This document shows, piece after piece, positions 8,580-17,083 of a DNA stretch of 64,000 bases. The notes under the pieces were generated by a model. That model searched no databases. It was not told the origin of the DNA and saw only the letters and a program-made list of their open reading frames with translations. The DNA is taken from NCBI GenBank assembly GCA_019322435.1, contig JAHWIR010000005.1, positions 1-64,000 of the forward strand, read 5' to 3'. The position numbers and the translations under genes were made by a program. The first letter of the stretch is position 1. Each line of letters opens with the position of its first letter. The stretch is from Candidatus Woesearchaeota archaeon (GTDB lineage Archaea > Nanobdellota > Nanobdellia > Woesearchaeales > WJKL01).

Positions 8580-9653
8580 ATGAAAAACATAATAAAATTA
8601 TTACTTTGCGGAGCACTTGGAGTTGGAGGAGCGCAAGCTCTGAAAGCTGATGATGGTTTATTCTTAGAGGAAACAATATCACACCAGGATGAGAATTCAA
8701 CATTCTATCACTTCTTAGGATTATCAAATGATAAAGGCTCTTATGCTAAAATATTATTCACAGATAATGAAGACCCTGATTCTGATTCAATAAGTTATAG
8801 CGGAAGAGGAGGCTTTGACTTGTTTGGAATAAAAGGACTTGCAGATTTGATTGGCTTTAATTCTGGAGATGACTTTGGATATGGAGTTAATGCAAGAGGA
8901 GATGTTAATGATTTTGTAAAGCTTGGGTTAGCTCTTGAAAAGAAAGTTGAGAGTGGTTTAGAAACCAAGATGAACATGGCTTATACTAGCTTAAATCTTG
9001 ATAATTTTAAACTTAATTTTGGTTTAAGCAATACAGATGTTGAAGGAGATGAAACAGGAAGAGGAACAGCAACTCTTGCTTATACTCAAGGGCAAAATAT
9101 GTATGGTTTTGGAATAACTTCTGATGGCTTTGACAAAGAAGCAGAAGGATTTGCAACAGCAATGGTTGGAAGATTTGGCAAAAAAGCAGGAGATTTTGGA
9201 TATAGAGCATGGGTTAAATCAGACTTTGAAGGAAACTACACAATTGACTTATTATTAAGCACAAATACAACTATTAGCGCAGGAACTATCAATGCAATAA
9301 CATCTATGGATGATGGTCTGCAGGATCAAAAACTATTTTCAAACAGATTTGATACAGCTACTTACTTGTGGGAAAGAGCAAAACAAGGCGGAATAATAGG
9401 ACATGCAAGCCAGTCTGAATTTGAAGATACTTTAACTAGAACAATAGAAGGATTATATAAATTCCATAAAAAAGGAGCAATAGCTCCAATGGCAGGATTA
9501 GGTTTCTCTAGTGTAGATAATGGAATTGATACTACTGATTCTATATACGGAATGGTTGGAGCAGAGCTTGATAAAGGATATATTGAATTAAAAATAACTG
9601 GCACAGAAGGCCAGAAGCCTAGCTTCAATCTTGTTGCTGGGTATGGATTCTAG
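8580..9653 (+). CDS. Secreted glycine-rich beta protein, beta-barrel-like
   Basis: The 357-residue product starts with a signal peptide (KNIIKLLLCGALGVGG then AQALKADD). The rest is an almost regular series of amphipathic beta strands separated by short Asp/Gly/Asn turns, for example TKMNMAYTSLNLDNFKLNFG and NMYGFGITSDGF. The last strand ends in phenylalanine (LVAGYGF-stop). This resembles bacterial outer-membrane barrels, including a C-terminal aromatic residue, but homology is not shown. ATG 8580 follows GGAGGAT at 8567-8573. It is the first gene of an operon ending with a radical SAM enzyme. Confidence 0.75.
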   Translation: MKNIIKLLLCGALGVGGAQALKADDGLFLEETISHQDENSTFYHFLGLSNDKGSYAKILFTDNEDPDSDSISYSGRGGFDLFGIKGLADLIGFNSGDDFGYGVNARGDVNDFVKLGLALEKKVESGLETKMNMAYTSLNLDNFKLNFGLSNTDVEGDETGRGTATLAYTQGQNMYGFGITSDGFDKEAEGFATAMVGRFGKKAGDFGYRAWVKSDFEGNYTIDLLLSTNTTISAGTINAITSMDDGLQDQKLFSNRFDTATYLWERAKQGGIIGHASQSEFEDTLTRTIEGLYKFHKKGAIAPMAGLGFSSVDNGIDTTDSIYGMVGAELDKGYIELKITGTEGQKPSFNLVAGYGF

Positions 9654-9662
9654 GAGGAGAAA

Positions 9663-9977
9663 ATGGTAAACAAAAAATTCTGGATTGGATATTCTGTAGG
9701 GGCAATACTAGGTGTTTTGGTGAGTGGGACATGTAATACTATACAAGAATATAATGGGAGTTTAGTAGATATTATTCCTATTGAAAGAGACCTAAATAAA
9801 GATGGTATACCAGATGCAATAATTAGGCAACATAATTGTCATGAAACTCCAATGTATGGGGTTAAAGATACTGATTCTAAAACTATTCATTATGTTCCAA
9901 AATATGAAATGCTGAGAAGAAACCCAAAAGACATAATTGACTATGATAAAATTGAAGAAATGATGAATGAGGAGTAA
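9663..9977 (+). CDS. Membrane-anchored small protein with Ca-binding-like loop (104 aa)
   Basis: A single N-terminal hydrophobic segment (about 5-24) is followed by an outside part that contains DLNKDGIPDAII, a DxNxDGxxD loop like those of EF-hand or dockerin/thrombospondin-type calcium sites. One Cys lies near the anchor and one in the tail (NCHE). A GGAGGAG site precedes ATG 9663, 9 nt after the previous stop. No family is recognised. Confidence 0.7.
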   Translation: MVNKKFWIGYSVGAILGVLVSGTCNTIQEYNGSLVDIIPIERDLNKDGIPDAIIRQHNCHETPMYGVKDTDSKTIHYVPKYEMLRRNPKDIIDYDKIEEMMNEE

Positions 9978-9982
9978 GGAAA

Positions 9983-10276
9983 ATGACTAAACTAAAACCA
10001 ATAAAACGATTTGCAGAAGATGTTAAAGAAGGAGATCTAGTTAGGTTAGTAGGAACTCAATTATATTCAAAAGACAAGCCCATTGAAATTACAGGATACT
10101 TTCAAAAGTTTGGAGTAAGGAAAGAATATGCTTATGCTATCTTTGGATATCGTCCTGAAGGAAACGCTTTTTCTGTCAGGATAAAGGATGGGTATTGTAT
10201 AGATTTTGGAAGAGATAATTCTTTCCAAGAACATATGCATGAATACGAAATTCTAAGGAGGTTAAAGAATGACTGA
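9983..10276 (+). CDS. Hypothetical 97-aa beta-rich protein
   Basis: The product begins MTKLKPIKRFAEDVKEGDLV, a pattern seen in small SH3-like or OB-like barrels (KEGDLVRLVGTQLYS), followed by alternating strands and an acidic/basic helical end. It is soluble with no clear catalytic residues. It sits 5 nt after the preceding gene, with AAGGAAA as ribosome site, and overlaps the next gene by 8 bp. The function is unknown; membership of the operon is its only context. Confidence 0.65.
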   Translation: MTKLKPIKRFAEDVKEGDLVRLVGTQLYSKDKPIEITGYFQKFGVRKEYAYAIFGYRPEGNAFSVRIKDGYCIDFGRDNSFQEHMHEYEILRRLKND

Positions 10277-10763
10277 TGATTACAAACCAAACTTAGCAGA
10301 TATAGTAAAACAAATGGGAAAAGATTCGAGGTACATACCAGCCATAGCGCTTGCTGCAGGAGTAGGACTAGGCATATTCGCATACGAATCAATAAGGGAT
10401 TTTGGAAAAAGTTTTTTGGATAGGTTTTTTTCACCATATGCACTTCCTACAGTTGTTCGCCATCTTAATGAGGACGTAGGAAATTTTGAAATAGAGGAAG
10501 GAATCTTAGGCAGGAAGCTTGTAGATAAAAAAAATTTAAGTATGAGTGCTCAGGCAGGCGACCTTGCAGGCATAGTAGGATTAGTTATTCAAGGGGTAGG
10601 AAGTGTTGGTTTTGCATTAGATAATGATTGTCCAGAAGTATTTCTTATACCTTTAGCAACTAATGTTCTTTCTGGAGTGTATGAATGGGGAAGAAAAACT
10701 CGAAATGATCTAATTACATATCATAATTGTCTAAGTTCATTAGAAAAGGAGGAAGGAAAATGA
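10269..10763 (+). CDS. Small membrane protein of the IVKQM/ATN-SG-YEW family (164 aa)
   Basis: After an N-terminal DIVKQMGKD there are hydrophobic segments at about 23-40 and 95-118, and a conserved-looking C-terminal segment FLIPLATNVLSGVYEWGR. The same start (SIVKQMAKD) and end (LLIPVATNAVSGLYEWYR) occur in the protein at 20986-21372, and a more divergent form at 42575-42919, so this is a paralogous family in the genome. The stop overlaps the radical SAM start (ATGA), indicating coupling. Function unknown. Confidence 0.7.
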   Translation: MTDDYKPNLADIVKQMGKDSRYIPAIALAAGVGLGIFAYESIRDFGKSFLDRFFSPYALPTVVRHLNEDVGNFEIEEGILGRKLVDKKNLSMSAQAGDLAGIVGLVIQGVGSVGFALDNDCPEVFLIPLATNVLSGVYEWGRKTRNDLITYHNCLSSLEKEEGK

Positions 10764-12256
10764 AACTCCTACTAATCTATCCAGAATGTGAATGTAGTGT
10801 TACAAACACCCACACTTATTCATTACCTTTAGGTCTAGGTTCAATTGCAACTTATTGTAAAGAGCGGATGAGTGATTTGGAAGTAAAGATATTAGATGGC
10901 TCTGTAATGACTCATGAAGAGCAGAGAAAAATAGTTGAAGAATTTGAACCAGATGTAACTGGGCTGTCTCCAACAATTGGAAGCATGCATAATGCTTATG
11001 ATATTGGAGAGTTAGCAAAAAGACAGGACTCAAGAGTTGTTCTTGGAGGAGTTCATGCAACTGCATTATGGCCAAATATCCTAAGAAATAGGGATTTTGT
11101 AGATGGAGTTGTACTTTATGATGGAGAAAAAGCAATACATTCTTATTTAGAAAGGATTGAAAAATATGATGGTCTTCTTGAGGGTAAGACTGGCCATGAT
11201 TTATTTATGGCAAAGGTTGCTATGGGTTGGGTATCTAATCCCTTAGATAATTTTGCATTCAAATATAATTCAAAACCAGATATAGAATCATTAAATCTAA
11301 GAGAGATTCTGGATATAAACTATTCATTATTTGACTTAGAAAGACATTTTGAACAAACAGAAAAAAGGGGCTTTGGAAGAGCAGTTTCTTATTCTCCTGG
11401 AAGAGGGTGTCCAAAAAGAGGGCATGTGGAACTAATGAAGAGATACACATATGAAGAATACCAAAAATTAGTTGATGCCATGGACACATGCACTTTCTGC
11501 GGAAGAAATGAATTAGGTGTTAGAGAAGGTGAGGAAGCTAGAGAAGGAAGAATACTAACATATCTACATGATGAATTAGGGGTGAGATTTTATTTTAATA
11601 CTCAAGACAAAGCAAATGTAAAAAGCAAAGAACAGGTTGGACATGATGATTCTATATATAGATTATTTATGGGTACAGAAGATGTGACTCTTAACAATAT
11701 TGCTAATGCAAAACACAAGTATAGCCCAAATATAACCTACCAAGTAGGAATCGAAACAGCAACTCCTGAAATGAGAGAAGCGTATGGTAAAAAACCAATA
11801 AACGCAAAGGAAATATTTGAAAAAGTTCAACTAATGGAAGATGAAGGAGTACAGCTCCACGCAAGTTTCATCTTAGGAGGAAAAGGAGAAACAAAAGATT
11901 CTGTACTTATGACAACTGATTTGATAGCTGGCTTAGCACAATATAACAATGTTAGCTGGATATTAGTTAGTCCTCAGTTAATTCTTCCTGGCTCAAAAGA
12001 CTATAAAGCATTACTGCAGATGCCAGAGATGATGAAAAAATGGGGAAATGAAGACTTGATTGATATTCCTGAAATCAACAGAGATTTTTTGAGATGGTTT
12101 GCACCAGAAACATCGAGAGATTATATTCTAGGAGAAATCAAAGACACATTTGATGATATCAAAACAATAAGCTCAAACATAGTCCTAGATGTAAAAGGAG
12201 TTGTTGGAGAAGAAGAGAAGTATGTTGGGCCGTATAGGCCTTATAGTGAATCATAA
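10760..12256 (+). CDS. B12-binding-type radical SAM enzyme with interrupted cluster motif
   Basis: The 498-residue product has an N-terminal cobalamin-binding-type Rossmann domain (about 1-150; LLLIYPECE, DVTGLSPTIG, VVLGGVHAT). A radical SAM barrel follows (about 205-420) with YQVGIETATPEMREAYGKK and FILGGKGET. The expected CxxxCxxC reads C217-PKR, then 23 extra residues (221-243), then C244-TF-C247. Removing the insertion would restore the canonical motif exactly. ATG 10760 has AGGAGG upstream and overlaps the previous stop. Substrate is unknown; related enzymes do methylations and other radical chemistry. The gene may be active with a looped-out insertion, spliced, or inactive. Confidence 0.85.
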   Translation: MKLLLIYPECECSVTNTHTYSLPLGLGSIATYCKERMSDLEVKILDGSVMTHEEQRKIVEEFEPDVTGLSPTIGSMHNAYDIGELAKRQDSRVVLGGVHATALWPNILRNRDFVDGVVLYDGEKAIHSYLERIEKYDGLLEGKTGHDLFMAKVAMGWVSNPLDNFAFKYNSKPDIESLNLREILDINYSLFDLERHFEQTEKRGFGRAVSYSPGRGCPKRGHVELMKRYTYEEYQKLVDAMDTCTFCGRNELGVREGEEAREGRILTYLHDELGVRFYFNTQDKANVKSKEQVGHDDSIYRLFMGTEDVTLNNIANAKHKYSPNITYQVGIETATPEMREAYGKKPINAKEIFEKVQLMEDEGVQLHASFILGGKGETKDSVLMTTDLIAGLAQYNNVSWILVSPQLILPGSKDYKALLQMPEMMKKWGNEDLIDIPEINRDFLRWFAPETSRDYILGEIKDTFDDIKTISSNIVLDVKGVVGEEEKYVGPYRPYSES

Positions 12257-14158
12257 ATTAAACTCAATCTCTTTTTTCTCAACATTCTCTTTTATTTTTT
12301 TGATTAAAGAACTTAATTTAACTCCAAACTTGACTTTGCCATCAGAATTTGTTCTTACTGCAACTGTTTCTGCTTTTTGCTCCTTTTCGCCAACATTAAT
12401 AACAATAGGAATCTTTGCTATTTGAGAATCTCTTATTTTCTTTCCAGTTGTTTCTTTGCTGTCGTCAAAGTCAACTCTGATTCCATTTTCTTTTAATTCT
12501 TTTACAATTTCTCTGGCATATTTGTTGAATTTGTCAGAGACAGAGATCACTCTTGCCTGCAGTGGATTCAGCCAGAGTGGGAACCAGCCTGCGAAATGCT
12601 CTATTAAAATACCCATGAATCTTTCCATGCTTCCGTAGATTGCTCTGTGCAGCATAACTGGCTGATGTCTTTTGCCGTCTTTGCCTTCGTAGGTTAGGTT
12701 GAACTTTTCAGGCATTGAAAAGTCTAATTGTATTGTTCCGCACTGCCAACTTCTACCAATTGCATCTTTTACATGGAAGTCAATCTTTGGGCCGTAGAAA
12801 GCGCCTTCTCCTGGATTTAGTTTATATTTGATTTTTCTAGTATCCAAGGCTTCTGCCAGTGCTTTTTCTGCTTTATCCCAGAGCTTAGGGTCGCCCATTG
12901 CTTTTGGAGGCTTAGTGCTTAATTCAATATGATATTCAAAGCCAAAGGTGGAGTAGATTCTTTTGACTAAGTCAAGCAATTCGATTATTTGGTCTTTTAT
13001 TTGAGATTCTTCGCAGAAGACATGAGCATCATCTTGTGTAAAAACTCTTACTCTGAATAATCCTGATAGAACTCCTGATAGTTCATGCCTATGCACTAGT
13101 CCAAATTCTCCTGCTTTGATTGGAAGCTCTCTGTAGGAATGCAGTCTTGTTTTGAAGATTAAGATATTTCCAGGGCAGTTCATTGGCTTTACTGCATAAT
13201 CTGCCTGATCTATCTTTGTAAAATACATGTTATCTTTGTAATGGTCCCAATGCCCTGACTTCAGCCATAATGCTTTGTTCAAGATAATAGGTGTTTTGTT
13301 TAGTTCATAACCTAATTCTCTCATTTCAGAAATCATGTAATCTTTTAGTTTTTCCCAGATAAAGTTTCCTTTGTCATGGAAGAACGGCATTCCTGGAGCT
13401 TCATCATGGATTGAGAACAGTTCCATTTGCTTTCCAATAACCCTGTGGTCCCGTTTCTCTGCTTCTTCTAGTAATTTTAGATATTTATTCAAATCCTTTT
13501 TTTCTGGGAATGCAACTCCGTAGATTCTTTGAAGCATTTTGTTTTTAGCATCTCCTTTCCAGTATGCTCCTGCTATTTTTGTCAGCTTAAATGCTTTTAT
13601 CTTTCCACTGCTAATAACATGGGGGCCTTTGCATAGATCAGTAAATTTTCCTAATGTATAGATAGAAGGCTTTTCAACTTCTTCTAACAGCTCTAGTTTG
13701 TATGGCTGGTCTTTGAACAGTGTCTTTGCCTGGGCTTTTGTTATTTCTTTTCTTTCAAAAGGCAGGTCTTTTTCAATTATCTTCTGCATCTCTTTTTCTA
13801 TTTTCTCTAAATCTTCTGGTGTAAATGGGGCTGTATCAAAATCATAGTAAAAGCCGTCTTCAATTGCAGGGCCAATACCAAATTTAACTTTTGGAAAGAG
13901 GTTTTGGACTGCTGCTGCCAGAACATGAGAAGCAGAATGTTTAAAGATATCTTGTCCTTCGTCATCATCAAAGGTGATTATCCTGATTTCAGAATTTTTC
14001 TTGATTGGATAGTTTAAATCAACCAGCTCATCATTGACTTTTGCAGCTATAGCTGCTTTTGCCAATCCAATTCCAATGTCTTCTGCAATTTCAGCTGGTG
14101 TGATTGATTTCTTCTTGTAATTTACAGCTGAACCGTCTGGAAAAGTTATTGCAATCAT
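12251..14158 (-). CDS. thrS: Threonyl-tRNA synthetase, bacterial type
   Basis: The enzyme charges tRNA-Thr. The 635 residues show an N-terminal TGS domain (1-60), the N2 editing domain with HSASH near residue 74 and a later Cys/His pair (LCKGPH), then the class II catalytic core with HRHELSG motif 2 and the zinc ligands (MNCPGN Cys, and His). A C-terminal anticodon-binding domain follows (about 525-635). Most archaea have a different, DTD-like editing domain, so this is the bacterial form, probably acquired by transfer. A TTTATATAC box about 28 nt before ATG 14158 suggests a leaderless mRNA. The 3' end overlaps the convergent radical SAM gene by 6 bp. Confidence 0.97.
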   Translation of the reverse strand: MIAITFPDGSAVNYKKKSITPAEIAEDIGIGLAKAAIAAKVNDELVDLNYPIKKNSEIRIITFDDDEGQDIFKHSASHVLAAAVQNLFPKVKFGIGPAIEDGFYYDFDTAPFTPEDLEKIEKEMQKIIEKDLPFERKEITKAQAKTLFKDQPYKLELLEEVEKPSIYTLGKFTDLCKGPHVISSGKIKAFKLTKIAGAYWKGDAKNKMLQRIYGVAFPEKKDLNKYLKLLEEAEKRDHRVIGKQMELFSIHDEAPGMPFFHDKGNFIWEKLKDYMISEMRELGYELNKTPIILNKALWLKSGHWDHYKDNMYFTKIDQADYAVKPMNCPGNILIFKTRLHSYRELPIKAGEFGLVHRHELSGVLSGLFRVRVFTQDDAHVFCEESQIKDQIIELLDLVKRIYSTFGFEYHIELSTKPPKAMGDPKLWDKAEKALAEALDTRKIKYKLNPGEGAFYGPKIDFHVKDAIGRSWQCGTIQLDFSMPEKFNLTYEGKDGKRHQPVMLHRAIYGSMERFMGILIEHFAGWFPLWLNPLQARVISVSDKFNKYAREIVKELKENGIRVDFDDSKETTGKKIRDSQIAKIPIVINVGEKEQKAETVAVRTNSDGKVKFGVKLSSLIKKIKENVEKKEIEFNL

Positions 14159-14253
14159 ATTATTGATTTTAGCAATTTTGTATATAAACTTTGTGATTTT
14201 GTCTGATTTCTAAGCAAACCTTTATAAATTACCTTAATTTTCAAAAAAATAAG

Positions 14254-15324
14254 ATGCATGCGAAAGAACACCTGCAGTGGCTGGAAGAGAACGGACTGAT
14301 AGAACTTGCAAAGAATAATTCTGATGTTTTCAAGAAAGTGCTGCAGCAGTGCCTGGATGTTCAGAAAGACGAGCGAATTTTGATAGTCACTGACCAAGGC
14401 TATGAAGGAAGAAGGCTGGCTGGAATCTTAGGAGCTGGTTATTACTTGGCTGCAAGAGAGCTTGGATTAGAGGTAACTATGATTATTCAGGATCCTAAGA
14501 TGAAGGGAGATAATGCTGATGACAATGTCTTGATTGGGCTGGAAGAATTAGGATTAAATAATATTCTTGTTTTGAGCCTGTCTGGGAAATTGGGGAGCAT
14601 CAGAACATTGAGCCACAGCTATAGGAATTATATCAGGGAGAATCACCATAGATTTGTATCTGCTACTAGCCTGGGGAAATTGGGGGAAGAAAATTATCAG
14701 GCTGTGATTGACACTATTAATATAGATTATAGGAAACTGCAGGAAAAAGCAGAATTGATAAAGAATGAGCTGGATAATGGAAATGAACTGAGGATTACAA
14801 CTGATTCTGGAACTGACTTGAAGATGGAGCTGAAGAACAGGGCTGTTTTGAATACAGGAAATTATAAAAAGGTTGGAACAGGCGGAAATATTCCTGCTGG
14901 CGAGGTCTATCTTGCGCCTAGATGGAAGACAGCTGAAGGAAAGATTGTTGTTGATGGAAGTTCTGCTTATCGCGGCGGAACCCAGCTGATTGAAGAGCCT
15001 ATTGTCATGGATGTCAAAAGAGGAGAGATAGTTGATATTGACGGAGCTGAGGAAGCTGACAATCTAAGAAGCACACTGGACTGGGCTTTTAAGAAAGCAA
15101 AGCATCCGTGGGGTATAAGAAGGATTGGAGAATTAGGTATTGGAATAAATCCAAATGCCAAGATCATAGGAGCTACTATAGTTGATGAAAAAGTAAAAGG
15201 AACTGCTCATGTTGGTATTGGTTCTAATTACTGGTTTGGCGGAACAATCTATGCTATTATTCATTTGGACCAGGTTTTTAAAAACCCTAAACTTTATATA
15301 GATAATAAGTTGCTAAAGATTTAA
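14254..15324 (+). CDS. M29-like metallo-aminopeptidase family protein (paralogue A)
   Basis: The 356-residue product belongs to the aminopeptidase T/M29-like group. Candidate metal ligands are all visible: Glu in AGEVYLAP, Glu in IGELGIG, His in GTAHVGIG and His/Asp in IIHLDQ. It shares this layout with the gene at 17084-18031. A TATA box CTTTATAAATT near 14224 is about 30 nt before ATG 14254. The stop and the creatininase start overlap (TAATG), so this is the first gene of a compact cluster with a hydrolase and an aminotransferase. The true substrate may be a peptide or a peptide-like cofactor rather than general peptides (inference). Confidence 0.8.
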   Translation: MHAKEHLQWLEENGLIELAKNNSDVFKKVLQQCLDVQKDERILIVTDQGYEGRRLAGILGAGYYLAARELGLEVTMIIQDPKMKGDNADDNVLIGLEELGLNNILVLSLSGKLGSIRTLSHSYRNYIRENHHRFVSATSLGKLGEENYQAVIDTINIDYRKLQEKAELIKNELDNGNELRITTDSGTDLKMELKNRAVLNTGNYKKVGTGGNIPAGEVYLAPRWKTAEGKIVVDGSSAYRGGTQLIEEPIVMDVKRGEIVDIDGAEEADNLRSTLDWAFKKAKHPWGIRRIGELGIGINPNAKIIGATIVDEKVKGTAHVGIGSNYWFGGTIYAIIHLDQVFKNPKLYIDNKLLKI

Positions 15325-15920
15325 TGATGGAGCTTGAAAGACTAACAAGCAAAAAATTAGAAAAATTAGATCGTTCTTTGGTTATGATAATCCCTACTGG
15401 AGCTACAGAAGCTCATGATGAATTTCTTCCTTTGAATACAGATAATCTTATTGCTCAGAAAATTGCAAAGGAAGTTGCAGAGAAAAGTGGAAATATCTGC
15501 GGAGTTCCAATAACAAAAGGGAGCAGTGAAAGCACACTAACTGAGCAAGGAACAATCGGGATAATGCCAGATACACTACAGAAGTCTGTTGAAGAGATTT
15601 GCAAGATTTACATTGATTATGGATTTAAGAAGATATTCTTGTTAAATGGGCATGGAAAGAATACAAAACCAATGCAAGCTGCAATTGAGAAATTGAAAGC
15701 AGATAATTCTGATTTGCATATTGAAACATTGGGTTGGTGGAAGTTTGGCAGTAAAAAAGTTCCTCATACAGGAAAAGAAGAGACAGAGATGGCATTAGCA
15801 GTTGATCCTTCAATTGGAGAGCCTTCTGATTCTCCAAATAATCCAGATATTGAAGAGGGTAAAAGATATTATAATAAGGTTGTTGAAAGTATTGTTAGTT
15901 GGTTAAAAGAAAAATGGTAA
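15324..15920 (+). CDS. Creatininase-family amidohydrolase (short form)
   Basis: The 198-residue product has the family metal motifs: PTGATEAHDEFLPLNTD near 26-42 (Glu, His, Asp), LNGHGKN near 108, and a late HTGKEETEM with Glu/His. Members cleave amide bonds of small ring compounds and include peptide-trimming enzymes such as the mycofactocin peptidase. The usual length is about 230-260, so this is compact. Two in-frame ATGs (15324, 15327) are possible. The 3' end overlaps the start of the aminotransferase gene, indicating coupling. Confidence 0.88.
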   Translation: MMELERLTSKKLEKLDRSLVMIIPTGATEAHDEFLPLNTDNLIAQKIAKEVAEKSGNICGVPITKGSSESTLTEQGTIGIMPDTLQKSVEEICKIYIDYGFKKIFLLNGHGKNTKPMQAAIEKLKADNSDLHIETLGWWKFGSKKVPHTGKEETEMALAVDPSIGEPSDSPNNPDIEEGKRYYNKVVESIVSWLKEKW

Positions 15921-17011
15921 ATGTTCCAAATAGACCAACTCTTTCTCCTTTATTTTTCTTGAAAAGAAAAAAAAATGTTGATTTTGATTTCAAAAGAGTT
16001 GTTTTTTATCCTTATGCAAGGAATGCATTGTATACTGCATTTAAATTAATGGAGATAGAGAAAAAGGATAATGTGTTGTTTCCTTCTTTTATCTGCAGAA
16101 CAGCAATTACTCCTTTATTGCCTTTTACAAAGGATGTAAGACTATATAAAACAAAGAAGAATTTGGATTTAGATATTAATGATTTGAAAAAAAAGATTGA
16201 TTCTAATACAAAGGCAATTGTTGTTATGCATTATTTTGGTTTTGCCAGGAATCTGGATGAGATAAAGAAAATATGTGAAGAAAAAGGGATTTATTTGATT
16301 GAGGATTGTGCTCTGGCTCTGTTTAGCAGGCATAAAGGAAAATTAGTTGGTAGTTATGGAGATTTTGCTGTTTTTAGTTTAAGAAAAACACTTCCTTTGT
16401 TTGAAGGCGGTGTTTTGGTTGTTAATAATGAAAAGTTTGAATTGCCTGTTAATAAGAGAAGGGCTTTGAAATTAAGTTATATGTTTTATAGATTGGGAAG
16501 GACTTTGGAATATTTGAAAAAAGGAATTTATTTTAGATTAGGGAAGGCTGCAACAAAGTATGAGAAAAGGACTAAGAAGAAAGATAAGGAGAGAGAATTA
16601 TTTGGAGATGCTTCTGTTTTTTTCAAATCAATGTGGTTATCTAGATTTGTTTTGAAACATTGTGACAGCCAGAAGATAATAAAACAAAGAAGAGAAAATT
16701 TCTTGTTTTTATTAAATGCTTTGAAAGGAAGCAAGGTTGAGGCATTGATTAAGGAACTGCCTGCTGGTGTTTGTCCTTTGTTTTTTCCTGTTCTCCATGA
16801 AAATAAATTAGAGATTAGAGAGAAACTATGGAGAGATGGTATTGAAACATTGCTTCATTGGAATAAGATTCTTCCTGAGCAGTTAGAGCTGAATAAATAT
16901 CCTGATACAAAATATCTAGCTGATAGGCAGTTTAGCATTCCTATACATCAAGATTTAAAGAAAAAACACATGGAATATATTGCTGAGAAATTAAAAGAAA
17001 TTATTGGTTAA
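15914..17011 (+). CDS. DegT/DnrJ/EryC1/StrS-type PLP aminotransferase
   Basis: This family transfers amino groups to sugars or related ketones using pyridoxal phosphate. The 365-residue product shows NVLFPSFICRTAITPLL (start of the fold), IEDCALALFS with the PLP-stacking Asp, GSYGDFAVFSLRKTLPLFEGG with the candidate PLP lysine (in RKT), and a helical C-terminus with FSIPIHQDL. ATG 15914 overlaps the creatininase stop (ATGGTAA), so expression is coupled. Sugar nucleotide genes are absent nearby, so its substrate is open. Confidence 0.85.
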   Translation: MVNVPNRPTLSPLFFLKRKKNVDFDFKRVVFYPYARNALYTAFKLMEIEKKDNVLFPSFICRTAITPLLPFTKDVRLYKTKKNLDLDINDLKKKIDSNTKAIVVMHYFGFARNLDEIKKICEEKGIYLIEDCALALFSRHKGKLVGSYGDFAVFSLRKTLPLFEGGVLVVNNEKFELPVNKRRALKLSYMFYRLGRTLEYLKKGIYFRLGKAATKYEKRTKKKDKERELFGDASVFFKSMWLSRFVLKHCDSQKIIKQRRENFLFLLNALKGSKVEALIKELPAGVCPLFFPVLHENKLEIREKLWRDGIETLLHWNKILPEQLELNKYPDTKYLADRQFSIPIHQDLKKKHMEYIAEKLKEIIG

Positions 17012-17083
17012 GATACTTATTAACTACTGCTGCGTCTTCTATGCTTCGTTAAATTTTTATACTATCTATTAATAGAGGACTCT

